Source of the DNA: Alteromonas sp. KUL49
Lineage (GTDB): Bacteria; Pseudomonadota; Gammaproteobacteria; Enterobacterales; Alteromonadaceae
Assembly: GCF_006538345.1 (NCBI RefSeq)
Contig: NZ_BJKL01000003.1
Coordinates: forward strand, 1 to 64,000
Direction: 5' to 3'
Length of the DNA stretch: 64,000 bases
The stretch's first letter is position 1; the number at the start of each line of letters is the position of its first letter. Shown here in pieces: positions 8,664 to 18,423 of the stretch. The notes below the pieces were generated by a model. That model did no database searches. It worked only from the letters and a program-made list of their open reading frames with translations, and was not told the origin of the DNA. The position numbers were made by a program, and so were the translations under genes.

Positions 8664-11600
8664 TTAAACTCTTACCCACTTCGAAACTCTAGCTTTGCTA
8701 TCTTGTATCATACGCTGCGTATGATAACGCGCTTTAAGTAGTAATACGTATGCCAGCGGAACCAAGTACAAGCTGGTTAATGTTGAAAATACCAAACCAC
8801 CAATAATAGCGATTGCCATCGGTGAATAAGGTGGGCCGTCACCACCGATTCGTGTTGTTCCCATAGCCAATGGAACAAGTCCAAGTACTGTCGTAGCCAC
8901 AGTCATGAGTATGGGGCGAATACGAGTTGATGCTCCGAGTAATACAGCATCGTATAAACTCATGCCTTGCTCAACGAGTTGATTTATTCGGTCCACAAGT
9001 ACAATACCGTTGTTGACCACAATACCCATTAATATAAGCATGCCTATCATACCCATCACTGACATTGGTGTGCCTGTTACCATAAAGGCCCAAAAAACGC
9101 CGGTAAATGAGAACAGTAAGGACGTGATCACTGACGTAGGCAACACAAGCGATTCAAATAGCGCGGCCATTACTACGTAGATCATACAAATGGCGAGTAA
9201 CATGTTCATCTGCATAACCGCAGCTGCTTCATCTTGACGTCTGAATCCACCATCTAGTGTCCACTCGTAGCCTGTTGGTAGGTTCACATGTGCCATAGCC
9301 TGTTCTATGCGATCTCGGGCTTGGTCCATAGTCGTGTCGTCACCGAGATTAGCGCCAATGGTAAGCGATGTTTGTCTGTAACGACGGTTAATCTGAGACA
9401 GCTGCGGTTTTACTGTGAAAGTTGCGATTGATGACAATGGGATAGACTGTCCTTGCAAGAAGGATACACTAACATTCTTGAGCTCAGACAAAGACTGCTG
9501 TACGTCGCTACCGAACTTTAATTGAACATTAACTTCGCCTGCATCACCATACCGGAAAGTACGTAAATTAGTGCCTCTGAGTGCCGTACCTACTAGGCGT
9601 GCGACATCCCCAACATTGACACCTAATCTATTTGCCTTTTCACGATCAATACGTATTTGTACTTCATCTCGTTGAGAGCCCGTATCCGCTTTCACATCCT
9701 CAAGCCCCTCAAGGTTTGAAAGAATTGGGGTTAGATTGTCTGCGAGTTCTAATAGCTTTTCTGACGATTCACCTAATAAAGTCACACGTACACCACCCCC
9801 ATTGCCGCTACTCCATTCAAAAGAAGGGCGTGCACGCACAAATGCAGGCATGTTTTCACGAATATCTTCTTTGATTGAGGCTACGGTTACCGGTAAGTCT
9901 TCGTTTAGCGTAATACCGCTCACCGCATGACCTGGTGTGAAATAGGTGTATACCTGTTTAATGTGAAAACGTTCCTGGTTTTCATACAAGTAGGCTTCCA
10001 TGATATCCACAGTTTTTTCAACTTCACTCAAGGTGTAATTTTGGGTGATGTGATAGTTCATCCAAATTCTTTCTTGATTGTCATTGCCCTCATCATCAGA
10101 AGACACTACACCAATCGGAATCGCGGTAGAGGCGAGAATGAATACGGCAATAAGTGACGTCTTGCCCTGGTTTTTCATAGACCAAGCTAATGTTCTTTCA
10201 TAAAAGTCCATGTAGAAGGGCTTTTTAACTTCAGTTTCTTCAGGAATCGCAATTTTAGTCGTCAGTAGTGGTATCAGCGTTTTTGCGATAAACAGCGAAG
10301 CGAACAAGGAAATACAAATAGCAATTGCAACGTGTTCAAGGAACACGGTCACGTCAATTTTTACCCCGACAATATTCGGTAGGAATACGATTGCCGTAGT
10401 AGCCGTGCCTGCAATTACTGCCAGACTTACATTGTTTACACCTCTTTGTGTGGCTACTGGTATATCGCTACTGTTGCGACGTTCCTGGAATACGCTTTCT
10501 GTGATAACTACCGCGTTATCAACGAGCATACCCACCGCGAGCATAAGTCCCATTAACGACAAGATGTTTAAGGTGTACCCCAACAAGTACATTACACCAA
10601 GAGTAATACAGATAGAGAAGGGGACCGACAATACAACAATCAATGTGGTGGAGAGTTGTCTTAGAAACAGGTACAACACCACAATCGAAAGTAGGGCACC
10701 TATCAGCCCGGCATTCAGTAAGTCAGACAAGGAAGACGTTACACTCTTCGCGGTGTCGTCCATAATGAAAAGGTTAATACCGTTGAATGCAGGGTCTGTT
10801 TTCGCCTCTTCGATGACTGTCATTACACGGTCAGATACTTCTACTAAGTTACTGCCAGATTCTCGAAAGATGTTGAATCCCACAGCAAAGGTACGATCTA
10901 AATGTCGGCCTTCACCTCTTTCTGGTAGTTCGTAACTAACGGTAGCAATATCACTCAACACCACATTATTGCTAACCCACATATCTTCAAAGTCTCTAAT
11001 GTCACCAAACTCACCTTGAGGGTTAACTAGGATCTTCTCGTTGTCGTCATACATGTAGCCGGCAGTCATCGAGAAGTTTGCGCTTTGTAGAGTTTCGGAA
11101 AGTCTTGTGGCATCAATTTGGTATGCTGCCATCTTTTTGGGGTCTAAGCGTATGGTGATTTGACGCTTTAATGTACCGTAGAGCTCAACTCTGGAAACAC
11201 CCGCAACACGTTCAAGTGGGCGCTTAAGGTTGCGGTCAAGCAGGTCATAAGCACTGGATAAATCTCTATCACTCGATACCCGAAGCTGAAAAATAGGCAT
11301 GTCACTGGTGTTAAATTTGTACACCATAATGCGTTCAACATCGTCTGGTAGTAGATGTCGAATGGCGTCTATTTTTTCGCGAGCTTCAATGCTTTTGGCT
11401 TTGAGGTTCTCGTCCCAATCAAATTGAACAACCACCTGAGATCTGTCTTCAAAAGACGTCGCCCACATACGTTTTATGCCCGACATGGTCGCTACGGCTT
11501 CTTCTACCGGGCGAGTGATCATGGTTTCAACTTCTACTGGCGTCGCATCTGGGTAGGGGATCTCCACGACCATTTCAGGAATATCGATACCCGGAAACTT

Positions 11601-11729
11601 TTCTAAGGGTAGCAGTCGGCCAGCCACTGCGCCGAACAGCAGCATGGAAAGAAACACCATGCTAACCGTAACAGGGCGGTTTAATGCAAATCGAGCTAAA
11701 GCTGCGCCTAATCCATCAAGCTTTCTCAT
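8664..11729 (-). CDS. RND efflux pump permease (second pump of a two-pump operon)
   Basis: At 1021 residues it has the full AcrB-type layout: helix 1 at the N terminus (RPVTVSMVFLSMLLFGAVAG), a large periplasmic domain starting FPGIDIPEMVVEIPYPDATPVEVE, helices 2-6, a second periplasmic domain, and helices 8-12 ending LVFSTLTSLYLVPLAYVLLL. Helix 4 reads VGMLVDNAVVITES, with one Asp of the usual proton-relay Asp pair replaced by Asn. The start codon overlaps the end of the upstream pump by 14 bp, so the two are translationally coupled. Two unlike pumps sharing one adaptor recall MdtBC or VexJK, where they work as a mixed trimer; that arrangement is an inference here. No outer-membrane channel is encoded nearby. 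Confidence 0.9.
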   Translation of the reverse strand: MRKLDGLGAALARFALNRPVTVSMVFLSMLLFGAVAGRLLPLEKFPGIDIPEMVVEIPYPDATPVEVETMITRPVEEAVATMSGIKRMWATSFEDRSQVVVQFDWDENLKAKSIEAREKIDAIRHLLPDDVERIMVYKFNTSDMPIFQLRVSSDRDLSSAYDLLDRNLKRPLERVAGVSRVELYGTLKRQITIRLDPKKMAAYQIDATRLSETLQSANFSMTAGYMYDDNEKILVNPQGEFGDIRDFEDMWVSNNVVLSDIATVSYELPERGEGRHLDRTFAVGFNIFRESGSNLVEVSDRVMTVIEEAKTDPAFNGINLFIMDDTAKSVTSSLSDLLNAGLIGALLSIVVLYLFLRQLSTTLIVVLSVPFSICITLGVMYLLGYTLNILSLMGLMLAVGMLVDNAVVITESVFQERRNSSDIPVATQRGVNNVSLAVIAGTATTAIVFLPNIVGVKIDVTVFLEHVAIAICISLFASLFIAKTLIPLLTTKIAIPEETEVKKPFYMDFYERTLAWSMKNQGKTSLIAVFILASTAIPIGVVSSDDEGNDNQERIWMNYHITQNYTLSEVEKTVDIMEAYLYENQERFHIKQVYTYFTPGHAVSGITLNEDLPVTVASIKEDIRENMPAFVRARPSFEWSSGNGGGVRVTLLGESSEKLLELADNLTPILSNLEGLEDVKADTGSQRDEVQIRIDREKANRLGVNVGDVARLVGTALRGTNLRTFRYGDAGEVNVQLKFGSDVQQSLSELKNVSVSFLQGQSIPLSSIATFTVKPQLSQINRRYRQTSLTIGANLGDDTTMDQARDRIEQAMAHVNLPTGYEWTLDGGFRRQDEAAAVMQMNMLLAICMIYVVMAALFESLVLPTSVITSLLFSFTGVFWAFMVTGTPMSVMGMIGMLILMGIVVNNGIVLVDRINQLVEQGMSLYDAVLLGASTRIRPILMTVATTVLGLVPLAMGTTRIGGDGPPYSPMAIAIIGGLVFSTLTSLYLVPLAYVLLLKARYHTQRMIQDSKARVSKWVRV

Positions 11730-14700
11730 AGCTTTGCTCCTCTGCGTCTACGGTCATATCCTGTTTAACATCAAACATGCTGTACATGACAGGAAGCAAC
11801 ACTAGGGTAAGTAAACTAGAGAATAGCAAACCAAAAATAACGGTAATTGCCATTGGCGTGCGAACTTCAGCACCTTCGCCGACGCCAAATGCCATAGGTA
11901 ATAAGCCAAGTACTGTGGTGAGCGTGGTCATTACAATAGGGCGTAGTCGTGTTTTACCGGCGTCCATGATGGCTGCGTGTTTTTCCATACCTTGACGACG
12001 CAGTTGGTTAATTCTGTCAACCAGTACAATGGCGTTATTGACCACAATACCGCACAACATAATTAGACCAATAAACACCACCACATTCAGCGGAGTACCT
12101 GTAAGCCACAATCCGTATACTGAGCCTGCACCGGCAAGGGGAACCGCGAACAAAATGAGTAGTGGGTGAAGTAGCGATTCAAACTGCGATGCCATTACTA
12201 AGTAGACCATAAATACCGCAAGCATCAGAGCAAATTGAAGAGATTGGAAGCTTTCTTCCATATCTTCGCTTTGACCGGTAACTTCAGCTTTGAGCGTGAG
12301 AGGAAGTACAGTGTTATCTAATATTCCTTGTACTAATTGAACTGCTTCATCAAGATTGCCTTTTGATACGTTTGCTGAAATGAGTGCTACTCGCTGTTGT
12401 CCTACACGGGTAATCTCACTTGGACCAACGCTCATATAAACATCGGCAACCGCGCTTAATGGAAGTGGCTGAGCCGCACCGGGATTAACGATAATCGAGC
12501 GAATGTCGTTAATATTGTCACGCTGGCTATCTAATGTTCTTACTAGCACATCGATTTTTCTGTCTTGAAGACTGTATTGGGTGGCGACTTTTCCACCCAC
12601 TTTCGAAGCAATCAAGTCTGATACGGTAGCAGCGTTTAGATTAAGTCGCGCTAGTTTTGCATGGTGAAACTCAATCTTGAGTTCAGGGTTACCCTCGCGA
12701 ATACTCGTGGTCACGTCGGCAAGTCGAGTATTCTCCTCCATACGCGATGCAATCTGTTTACTGTACGTTTGAAGTTGAGTTAAATCATAGCCTCTTAGCT
12801 CGACTTGAATGGGCGATGCAAAGGTGAATAGTGCCGGTTCAGAAAATGTCGCTTGTACATCTGGCTTGCGGCTAATGTGGTCGCGAAGTTGTGCTTTCAA
12901 CGCTTCCATATTGTCAGCACTGTCGCTGGGTTGCATCACTATGTTGAGTCTACCCCAATGATCACCACCTTGACTTGGCGCGGCACTGATGAGGCTACCC
13001 GTTCCCGACATTGCATAGGTGCGCTCGACGTTGTCGTCTGCTTGCGCAATGGTACTCAGCTCACTCAAAATACTGTCTGTTTGTGATAAACGACTTCCCG
13101 CTGGCAGCGTCACTTCTACAGAAAATTCACCTTGTGACAGAGTGGGAATGAGTGACATCCCAAGTTTGGGTAGTAGTACTAAAGCACCGGCGGCTATCGC
13201 AAAGGTTGCAATCATTACAGCTGCGCGAGCTTTTAAGCTGATAGCTAACAATTTAATGTAGCTGTTCTCTAGAATATTGAAGCCCTTATTGAACGCCCAC
13301 GTTAGTGGTGAGAATGCAAAAGATAATCCTTTGCTAACCAGGCGCCAAATACCCACCACAAGAGTAATAATTACGGTTGGAATTACCACGAAGACAAGCT
13401 TTAAAACCAGTCTAATAGGTAGGGTTACCCAGTAACCAATTTTGCCCGTTACGGTAGTTGGTTTTTGGGCTGGTGCGGCGTTAAATGCATCATGGTGTTG
13501 CAGTTGTTTTGCTTTTTTCCTATTCGCCATGGCAGGAATAAGAGTCAGTGCAACCACTAAAGAAGCTGCTAGCGCGAAAGACACCGTTAGCGCCTGGTCG
13601 CGGAATAACTGACCTGCGATACCTTCGACAAAAATGAGCGGAACAAAGACTGCCATGGTGGTAAGGGTTGATGCAAAAATCGCACTTGCAACTTCTTTCG
13701 TACCCGATGCTGCAGGTGGATTCGACACATCTTCGCTGCTGTTGTGTTGTTCATGGCGTTGTTTATGACGATGAATGTTTTCAAGCACAACAATACTGTT
13801 ATCAACCAGAAGGCCTACTGCGAGGGCGATTCCACCCAAGCTCATCATATTCAAGCTGATGTCGTTACCGTACATTAGGTTAAACGTTGCGATAACCGAT
13901 ACTGGGATAGATACAGAGATAATAACGGTTGTCCAAAAATCTCTGAGGAAAAGATACAACACCAACATGGCGAGTAAACCACCTACGAGGGCGGCAGATT
14001 TAACGTTGTCGATGGCTTGCTTGATAAATAAGCTTTGATCATAGACTTGAGACAATGTGTACGATTCGGGTAAGGCTTGATTAACGCGCTCGAGTCGACT
14101 TGCTACGCGATTTGCCACATCCACCGCGTTTGCGTCGCCCTCTTTATATATGGCAATTTCAATACCTTCAATACCATTGAAACGTGTTACTACATCGCGA
14201 TCTTTAAATGCGCTTTTAACGATAGCAAGGTCACGTAATTTGATGCTGGTGTCGTTGAATCTGCCTATATACAAGTTCTCTATATCGTCTAAGCTTTCAA
14301 ATTGATTGAGTGTACGTACAAGAAATGCTTGTTCTTCACCATCGATACGGCCGCCTGCCGCATTGACATTTTCTGCCTCGATACGAGAAATGATGTCGGT
14401 GATAGGAATATTCAGCTGGCTGGCTTTACGTTGATCGATAAGAATGTGAACTTGGTTTTCCAAACCACCGCCAACGCGCACCGAGGCAACACCTTCAACG
14501 GATTCTAGTGAACGTTTTATTTGCTGTTCTGCATATACACGAAGACGTTTCATTTGTTCTTCGGAAATACCATTCATATCCGACGTTGCCGTCAGTCCAA
14601 GTTTAATCACTGGATCTAAACTCGGGTTAAAGCGAAGTAGACGAGGTTTCTCTACATCAAGGGGAAGTTGAAGCACATCGAGTTTTTCACGCACTTCGAG

Positions 14701-15015
14701 GCTGGCAAAGTCCATGTCGGTGCCCCATGAGAATGAAAGCACTACATCAGACTGACCCGCTCGTGACATTGACGTTACATTTCTAACGCCTTTTACCACG
14801 CCGATGGCTTCTTCAATAGGTTTAGACACTAACTGTTCGATTTCAGCTGGGGCTGCACCTGTGTAATCTGTGCGTATGGTCAGTGTTGGATAGGAAAGGT
14901 CGGGCAGTAAGTTGACTGACAACCGACCTAAGCTCACCATACCAAACAAGAGTACGGCGAATGTGAACATGGAAACAGCCACGGGACGTTTAACTGCAAT
15001 ATCAACTATCTTCAT
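11716..15015 (-). CDS. RND efflux pump permease with extra central segment (first pump of two)
   Basis: It shares the AcrB-type architecture (KIVDIAVKRPVAVSMF at the start, LLPDLSYPTLTIRTDYTGAAPAEIE in the porter domain, VGLLVDNSIVVLENI in helix 4). At 1099 residues it is about 60-80 longer than usual. The surplus sits around residues 497-585, between helices 6 and 7, where a basic stretch (NRKKAKQLQHH) leads into an additional strongly hydrophobic segment (LVLKLVFVVIPTVIITLVVG). Such an insert could add a membrane-associated helix on the cytoplasmic side. Helix 4 again has Asp-Asn rather than Asp-Asp. It follows the adaptor gene by 26 bp with AAGGAG about 6 bp before the ATG. Substrate unknown. 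Confidence 0.9.
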   Translation of the reverse strand: MKIVDIAVKRPVAVSMFTFAVLLFGMVSLGRLSVNLLPDLSYPTLTIRTDYTGAAPAEIEQLVSKPIEEAIGVVKGVRNVTSMSRAGQSDVVLSFSWGTDMDFASLEVREKLDVLQLPLDVEKPRLLRFNPSLDPVIKLGLTATSDMNGISEEQMKRLRVYAEQQIKRSLESVEGVASVRVGGGLENQVHILIDQRKASQLNIPITDIISRIEAENVNAAGGRIDGEEQAFLVRTLNQFESLDDIENLYIGRFNDTSIKLRDLAIVKSAFKDRDVVTRFNGIEGIEIAIYKEGDANAVDVANRVASRLERVNQALPESYTLSQVYDQSLFIKQAIDNVKSAALVGGLLAMLVLYLFLRDFWTTVIISVSIPVSVIATFNLMYGNDISLNMMSLGGIALAVGLLVDNSIVVLENIHRHKQRHEQHNSSEDVSNPPAASGTKEVASAIFASTLTTMAVFVPLIFVEGIAGQLFRDQALTVSFALAASLVVALTLIPAMANRKKAKQLQHHDAFNAAPAQKPTTVTGKIGYWVTLPIRLVLKLVFVVIPTVIITLVVGIWRLVSKGLSFAFSPLTWAFNKGFNILENSYIKLLAISLKARAAVMIATFAIAAGALVLLPKLGMSLIPTLSQGEFSVEVTLPAGSRLSQTDSILSELSTIAQADDNVERTYAMSGTGSLISAAPSQGGDHWGRLNIVMQPSDSADNMEALKAQLRDHISRKPDVQATFSEPALFTFASPIQVELRGYDLTQLQTYSKQIASRMEENTRLADVTTSIREGNPELKIEFHHAKLARLNLNAATVSDLIASKVGGKVATQYSLQDRKIDVLVRTLDSQRDNINDIRSIIVNPGAAQPLPLSAVADVYMSVGPSEITRVGQQRVALISANVSKGNLDEAVQLVQGILDNTVLPLTLKAEVTGQSEDMEESFQSLQFALMLAVFMVYLVMASQFESLLHPLLILFAVPLAGAGSVYGLWLTGTPLNVVVFIGLIMLCGIVVNNAIVLVDRINQLRRQGMEKHAAIMDAGKTRLRPIVMTTLTTVLGLLPMAFGVGEGAEVRTPMAITVIFGLLFSSLLTLVLLPVMYSMFDVKQDMTVDAEEQSYEKA

Positions 15016-15041
15016 TGTAATAACTCCTTTAAAGATAGCCC

Positions 15042-16124
15042 TTAGCTATTTACTACTTCTATAGGCGCCTGATCTTTAAGGTTTTGATGCCCAGCAGTAA
15101 CTACAGTTTCATTTCCATTAAGCCCATCCATCACTTCAATGAGGCCGTTTTGCTCGAAACCGGTTGAGATATTTACTTTTTTCGCTACACCGTCTTCCAC
15201 CACAAACACGCTGTGTTGATTGTCGATAGTCACTAGTGCACGGCGGGGAAGCAATGTGGCATTACTGTGTTGTGCATATTCCAGTGCTACATCAGTGAAC
15301 ATACCGGCTTTGAGATAGCCGTCTTGGTTTGGTACTGACAGTGTTACTTTGAATGTACCTGTGGCAGCATCAATCACGGGACTAATTCGTTGAACTTGAC
15401 CTGAAACCTCAGCATTGTTTAATGCCGACACTACAAGTGTTGCTGGTTGGCCAAGCTTAACGTTAGTCAGCTCGTTTTCAGGTAGGTAGACAATACCTTG
15501 TAGGTTGCTTTGCTGAACGATATGGAACATACGTTCCCGTTGAAAAGACTCGGTAAGGTTTCCCACTTTAGCGTTGCGTTCAGCCACATAACCGCTAATT
15601 GGTGCAATGATGGTGGTTTCTTTAAGATCGAGTTCGGCAAGTCTTACTAAGGCTTGGACCGACTCGTATTGAGCAGTGAGTTTGTCATAAGTGTCATCAC
15701 TAATAAGCTGCTGAGAATACACTTTGTTGACCTTTTCAAGTTCACTCTCTAACCCTGCAAGATCAGCACGGGCTTTAGCGAGGTTAAGTTCGTAGCGACG
15801 TTTGTCTAATTGAGCAAGTACTTGACCTTTTTCTACGTAATCACCTTCTTCAACGTAGATGGCTTCGATAATGCCCGAGGCTCGAGCAACAACAAATGCT
15901 TCTTCTTTCGCTTCTAAAATTGCGGTGGTGGCGTAAGTTGCACTAATACTACCTGTCGTTAACGGCTGCGCTTCAACGGGAATGGCAATAACCGTTTCTA
16001 CTTCTTCTTGAGCTGCTACATCGTCAACGGCGTCGGCGTCACTGCAAGCCACAAGACTTAGGCTGAGAGCTACTAGGCCGCCAGTGAGAATCGCTTTTTT
16101 AAGGAGTTGAGCATATGTTTCCAT
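15042..16124 (-). CDS. RND efflux periplasmic adaptor lipoprotein
   Basis: About 360 residues from the ATG at 16124, chosen because ACAGG lies 9 bp upstream; an in-frame ATG at 16142 lacks a ribosome site. A signal peptide ends in the lipobox LSLVAC, so the adaptor should be lipid-anchored in the inner membrane and face the periplasm. The order is barrel-sandwich half (AFVVARASGIIEAIYVEEGDYVEKGQVLAQLD), a short helical hairpin (KARADLAGLESELEKVNKVY), the second half (TTIIAPISGYVAERNAKVGN), then beta-barrel and membrane-proximal domains. It is first in the operon and presumably links the two pumps to a TolC-like channel encoded elsewhere. Confidence 0.9.
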   Translation of the reverse strand: METYAQLLKKAILTGGLVALSLSLVACSDADAVDDVAAQEEVETVIAIPVEAQPLTTGSISATYATTAILEAKEEAFVVARASGIIEAIYVEEGDYVEKGQVLAQLDKRRYELNLAKARADLAGLESELEKVNKVYSQQLISDDTYDKLTAQYESVQALVRLAELDLKETTIIAPISGYVAERNAKVGNLTESFQRERMFHIVQQSNLQGIVYLPENELTNVKLGQPATLVVSALNNAEVSGQVQRISPVIDAATGTFKVTLSVPNQDGYLKAGMFTDVALEYAQHSNATLLPRRALVTIDNQHSVFVVEDGVAKKVNISTGFEQNGLIEVMDGLNGNETVVTAGHQNLKDQAPIEVVNS

Positions 16125-16248
16125 GGTACTGTACCTGTTCATTAGGTTGTTTTGATTATATGTGCCTAATGAGCAGCATCTGTGCCACAGTACATGAACT
16201 TTTATTATCGGTTTTTATCAGTAACTTAGATGGTTTAGGTATGAGAAT

Positions 16249-16277
16249 TAAAAAGGCCAACACATGGTGTTGGCCTT
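16249..16277 (-). terminator. Rho-independent terminator of the OsmC-like gene
   Basis: A perfect 11-bp stem (AAGGCCAACAC / GTGTTGGCCTT) with a 3-nt loop. On the minus strand it is followed by a run of five T, which fits termination of the gene ending at 16306. Confidence 0.85.
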
Positions 16278-16305
16278 ATTAACTATAGAGTAGTGAAATC
16301 TACCA

Positions 16306-16710
16306 CTATGAGGTTTTTTCTACTATTTCGTAGCTGGTGGTAATATCTACGTTATCTTTTAGCATGAGCATCACGGAACAATACTTTTCTGCTGATAGTT
16401 GAACAGATCGAGCAACTGCTTTCTCCGACAGCCCTTCACCAGAGACGATGTACTTAGCGTGAATTGAGGTAAATACTCGTGGGGGTTCTTCAGCGCGCTG
16501 TGCCTCTAGCTCACATGAGCAATGAGATATGTCAAAGCGGCCTTTTTTGAGAATATCCACCACATCAACACTAGAACAGGCACCGACAGCAACGAGTACC
16601 GATTCCATGGGCGAGATGGCATTGCCGTTTCCGTCCATCACGGCTTCATAGCCCGAATCCATGGTACCTTTGAATGTGAGATCTTTATCCCAAACTACTT
16701 TTGCTTTCAT
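16306..16710 (-). CDS. OsmC/Ohr family protein (YhfA-like)
   Basis: This 134-aa protein has the two redox Cys of the OsmC superfamily: Cys45 in VAVGACSSVDVVDIL and Cys111 in AEKYCSVMLML. Those family members that are characterised reduce organic hydroperoxides with a thiol cofactor. The short N terminus (MKAKVVWDKDLTFKG) and the ACSSVDVVDILKK motif look more like the YhfA subgroup than classical OsmC or Ohr, and YhfA has no firm function. The gene has its own terminator. It follows the CvfB-like gene on the same strand with about 15 bp between them, so they may share a transcript. Confidence 0.85.
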   Translation of the reverse strand: MKAKVVWDKDLTFKGTMDSGYEAVMDGNGNAISPMESVLVAVGACSSVDVVDILKKGRFDISHCSCELEAQRAEEPPRVFTSIHAKYIVSGEGLSEKAVARSVQLSAEKYCSVMLMLKDNVDITTSYEIVEKTS

Positions 16711-16725
16711 TATGTGTCCTGATTT

Positions 16726-17595
16726 TTACGGTTTGTCGTTAAGTCTGATGGCATCCGGCTTTATAGTAATTTTCTTTTGCTTGAACAAAGCGCCTAATGC
16801 TTTTTTATACGCGTTTTTACTCACATTAAAATGTTGGTAGATAGCATCGGGTGGACTTTTATCAGTCAGTGTAGATATCCCACCGTGTGCCTCTAAATCG
16901 TCCAAAATAGCTTGCTGTAGTTCGTCGCGCCCAGTTTTATCATCTCGTTGCAGCACAACGTCTATCTTTCCGTCGCTGCGAACATTCTTGATAACTCCTG
17001 GGGTAGACTGGCCAATTTTAAGCGGCTTGAAGGCATCGCTATGGAAGATCAAACCCAAATATTCGCCGTTAATAACGACCTTGAATCCCAAATCAGACTG
17101 AGCATATACAAGGCACTCAACACTATCACCCTCGTTGAGATAGGCGCTTCCTTCTTTCAGGAAATAGTGTAATTTTGTAGAGCCAATAAGGCGTTGGGTT
17201 TTCTTGTCGTAAAATGCGTGAACCACATAATACATGCCAGGGTTAATGGGAGCTTCCTGATAGTCTTTAGGGACCAATAAATCGTTGTCTAAACCCCATT
17301 CAAAAAAAGCACCGAAGTGTGTACCTGAAACGGCCTTTAACACCTTAGTTTCACCGGCTAGAATTTCAGGTGTTTTTGTGGTGGCTACAAGATCCCCACG
17401 TTGATCTGTACCTACAAAAACTTCAATACGTTGACCGATAGCAAGTTCGCCCTCAATGGCGTCATGGGGGAGTGTAACTGTGGTAACTTCTGTGGGCTCC
17501 GACACTTGGTCGTCGGCAATTTCAGGCGCAAGTGCATACCCAAACGGGTATACTTCGGCGACCTGCAATGTATTAATTTTTCCAATATTTATCAT
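16726..17595 (-). CDS. S1 RNA-binding protein, CvfB/YitL family
   Basis: About 289 residues from the ATG at 17595, which gives the family-typical start MINIGKINTLQV; an upstream ATG at 17628 would add 11 residues. The chain carries several S1-type OB folds: an N-terminal one (PHDAIEGELAIGQRIEVFVGTD), a central one (GTHFGAFFEWGLDNDLLVPKDYQ) and a third (IKNVRSDGKIDVVLQ). It ends in a winged-helix region (IYQHFNVSKNAYKKALGALFKQKKITIK). CvfB proteins bind RNA and affect virulence-factor expression in staphylococci; the role in gammaproteobacteria is not settled. It is divergent from pxpA, with about 65 bp between the starts. Confidence 0.85.
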   Translation of the reverse strand: MINIGKINTLQVAEVYPFGYALAPEIADDQVSEPTEVTTVTLPHDAIEGELAIGQRIEVFVGTDQRGDLVATTKTPEILAGETKVLKAVSGTHFGAFFEWGLDNDLLVPKDYQEAPINPGMYYVVHAFYDKKTQRLIGSTKLHYFLKEGSAYLNEGDSVECLVYAQSDLGFKVVINGEYLGLIFHSDAFKPLKIGQSTPGVIKNVRSDGKIDVVLQRDDKTGRDELQQAILDDLEAHGGISTLTDKSPPDAIYQHFNVSKNAYKKALGALFKQKKITIKPDAIRLNDKP

Positions 17596-17660
17596 TAACA
17601 CTGACTTTTTAATAAGAACAGGTAACATGATATCGGATACAGGGTCAGAGCTAAACTATT

Positions 17661-18401
17661 ATGAAGTTAAATTGTGATTTAGGCGAAAGTTATGGCGCAT
17701 GGAAAATGCCCGTTGAAAACGAGGTCATGGAATATCTTGACCAAGCCAACATTGCCTGCGGATTTCACGGAGGTGACCCTGTAACGCTGCAAAACGCAAT
17801 AGCGCTCGCTAAAAAACATGGTGTCAGTGTGGGGGCGCATCCATCGTATCCCGATCTGCAAGGTTTTGGTCGTCGAAGCATGGCTATGGCGGCCGAAGAA
17901 TTAATTGCTGCTATTCAGTATCAGGTGTCCGCATTGTCTGGAATGGCGGCTATACAAGGCGTTACCTTGGAGTACGTAAAGCCTCACGGTGCACTGTATA
18001 ACGATATGATGAAAGACATGAGCATCTATGAAAGTGTGTTGACAGCAATGCGCGATATTCAAACAAGTTCACATGCGGTGGCGCTTATGATTCAAGCCGT
18101 TCCTGAATTTGAGACCTATCAAGCGCTAGCATCCCAACATAACGTGCCTTTATTATTTGAGGCGTTTTCTGATAGGCGCTATACGCCAAAGGGACGATTG
18201 ACGCCCAGAACACAAGCAGGTGCTGTACTCGATACTCAAGAGGCAATAGAACAGGCAAACCACCTTGTTTCACAAGGGAAAGTCATTACGAGTGATGGTG
18301 CTTCGTTGTCGCTAAAAGTAGATTCCTTGTGCGTGCATGGTGATACGCCAGATGCCGTGAGTTTGGTTAAGTGCATCCGCCAACTTATCAACACTAAGTA
18401 A
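17661..18401 (+). CDS. pxpA: 5-oxoprolinase subunit A
   Basis: A 246-aa LamB/YcsF-family protein. PxpA, PxpB and PxpC together use ATP to open 5-oxoproline (pyroglutamate), a spontaneous by-product of glutamine and glutamate chemistry, to glutamate in the cytoplasm. Family hallmarks are the N terminus KLNCDLGESYGAWK, NIACGFHGGDPVTL, VGAHPSYPDLQGFGRR, VKPHGALYND, and the C-terminal CVHGDTPDAVSLV. Length is normal. It is first in a four-gene run on the plus strand, with pxpB starting 22 bp later. Confidence 0.93.
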   Translation: MKLNCDLGESYGAWKMPVENEVMEYLDQANIACGFHGGDPVTLQNAIALAKKHGVSVGAHPSYPDLQGFGRRSMAMAAEELIAAIQYQVSALSGMAAIQGVTLEYVKPHGALYNDMMKDMSIYESVLTAMRDIQTSSHAVALMIQAVPEFETYQALASQHNVPLLFEAFSDRRYTPKGRLTPRTQAGAVLDTQEAIEQANHLVSQGKVITSDGASLSLKVDSLCVHGDTPDAVSLVKCIRQLINTK

Positions 18402-18423
18402 TCATAGAACGAGGGTTTGTTGC

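Noticed and set aside
10405..10935. 176-aa open frame opposite the RND pump
   Set aside because: It lies entirely antisense to a well-supported pump gene, has no ribosome site of note and no recognisable motif; a shadow frame.
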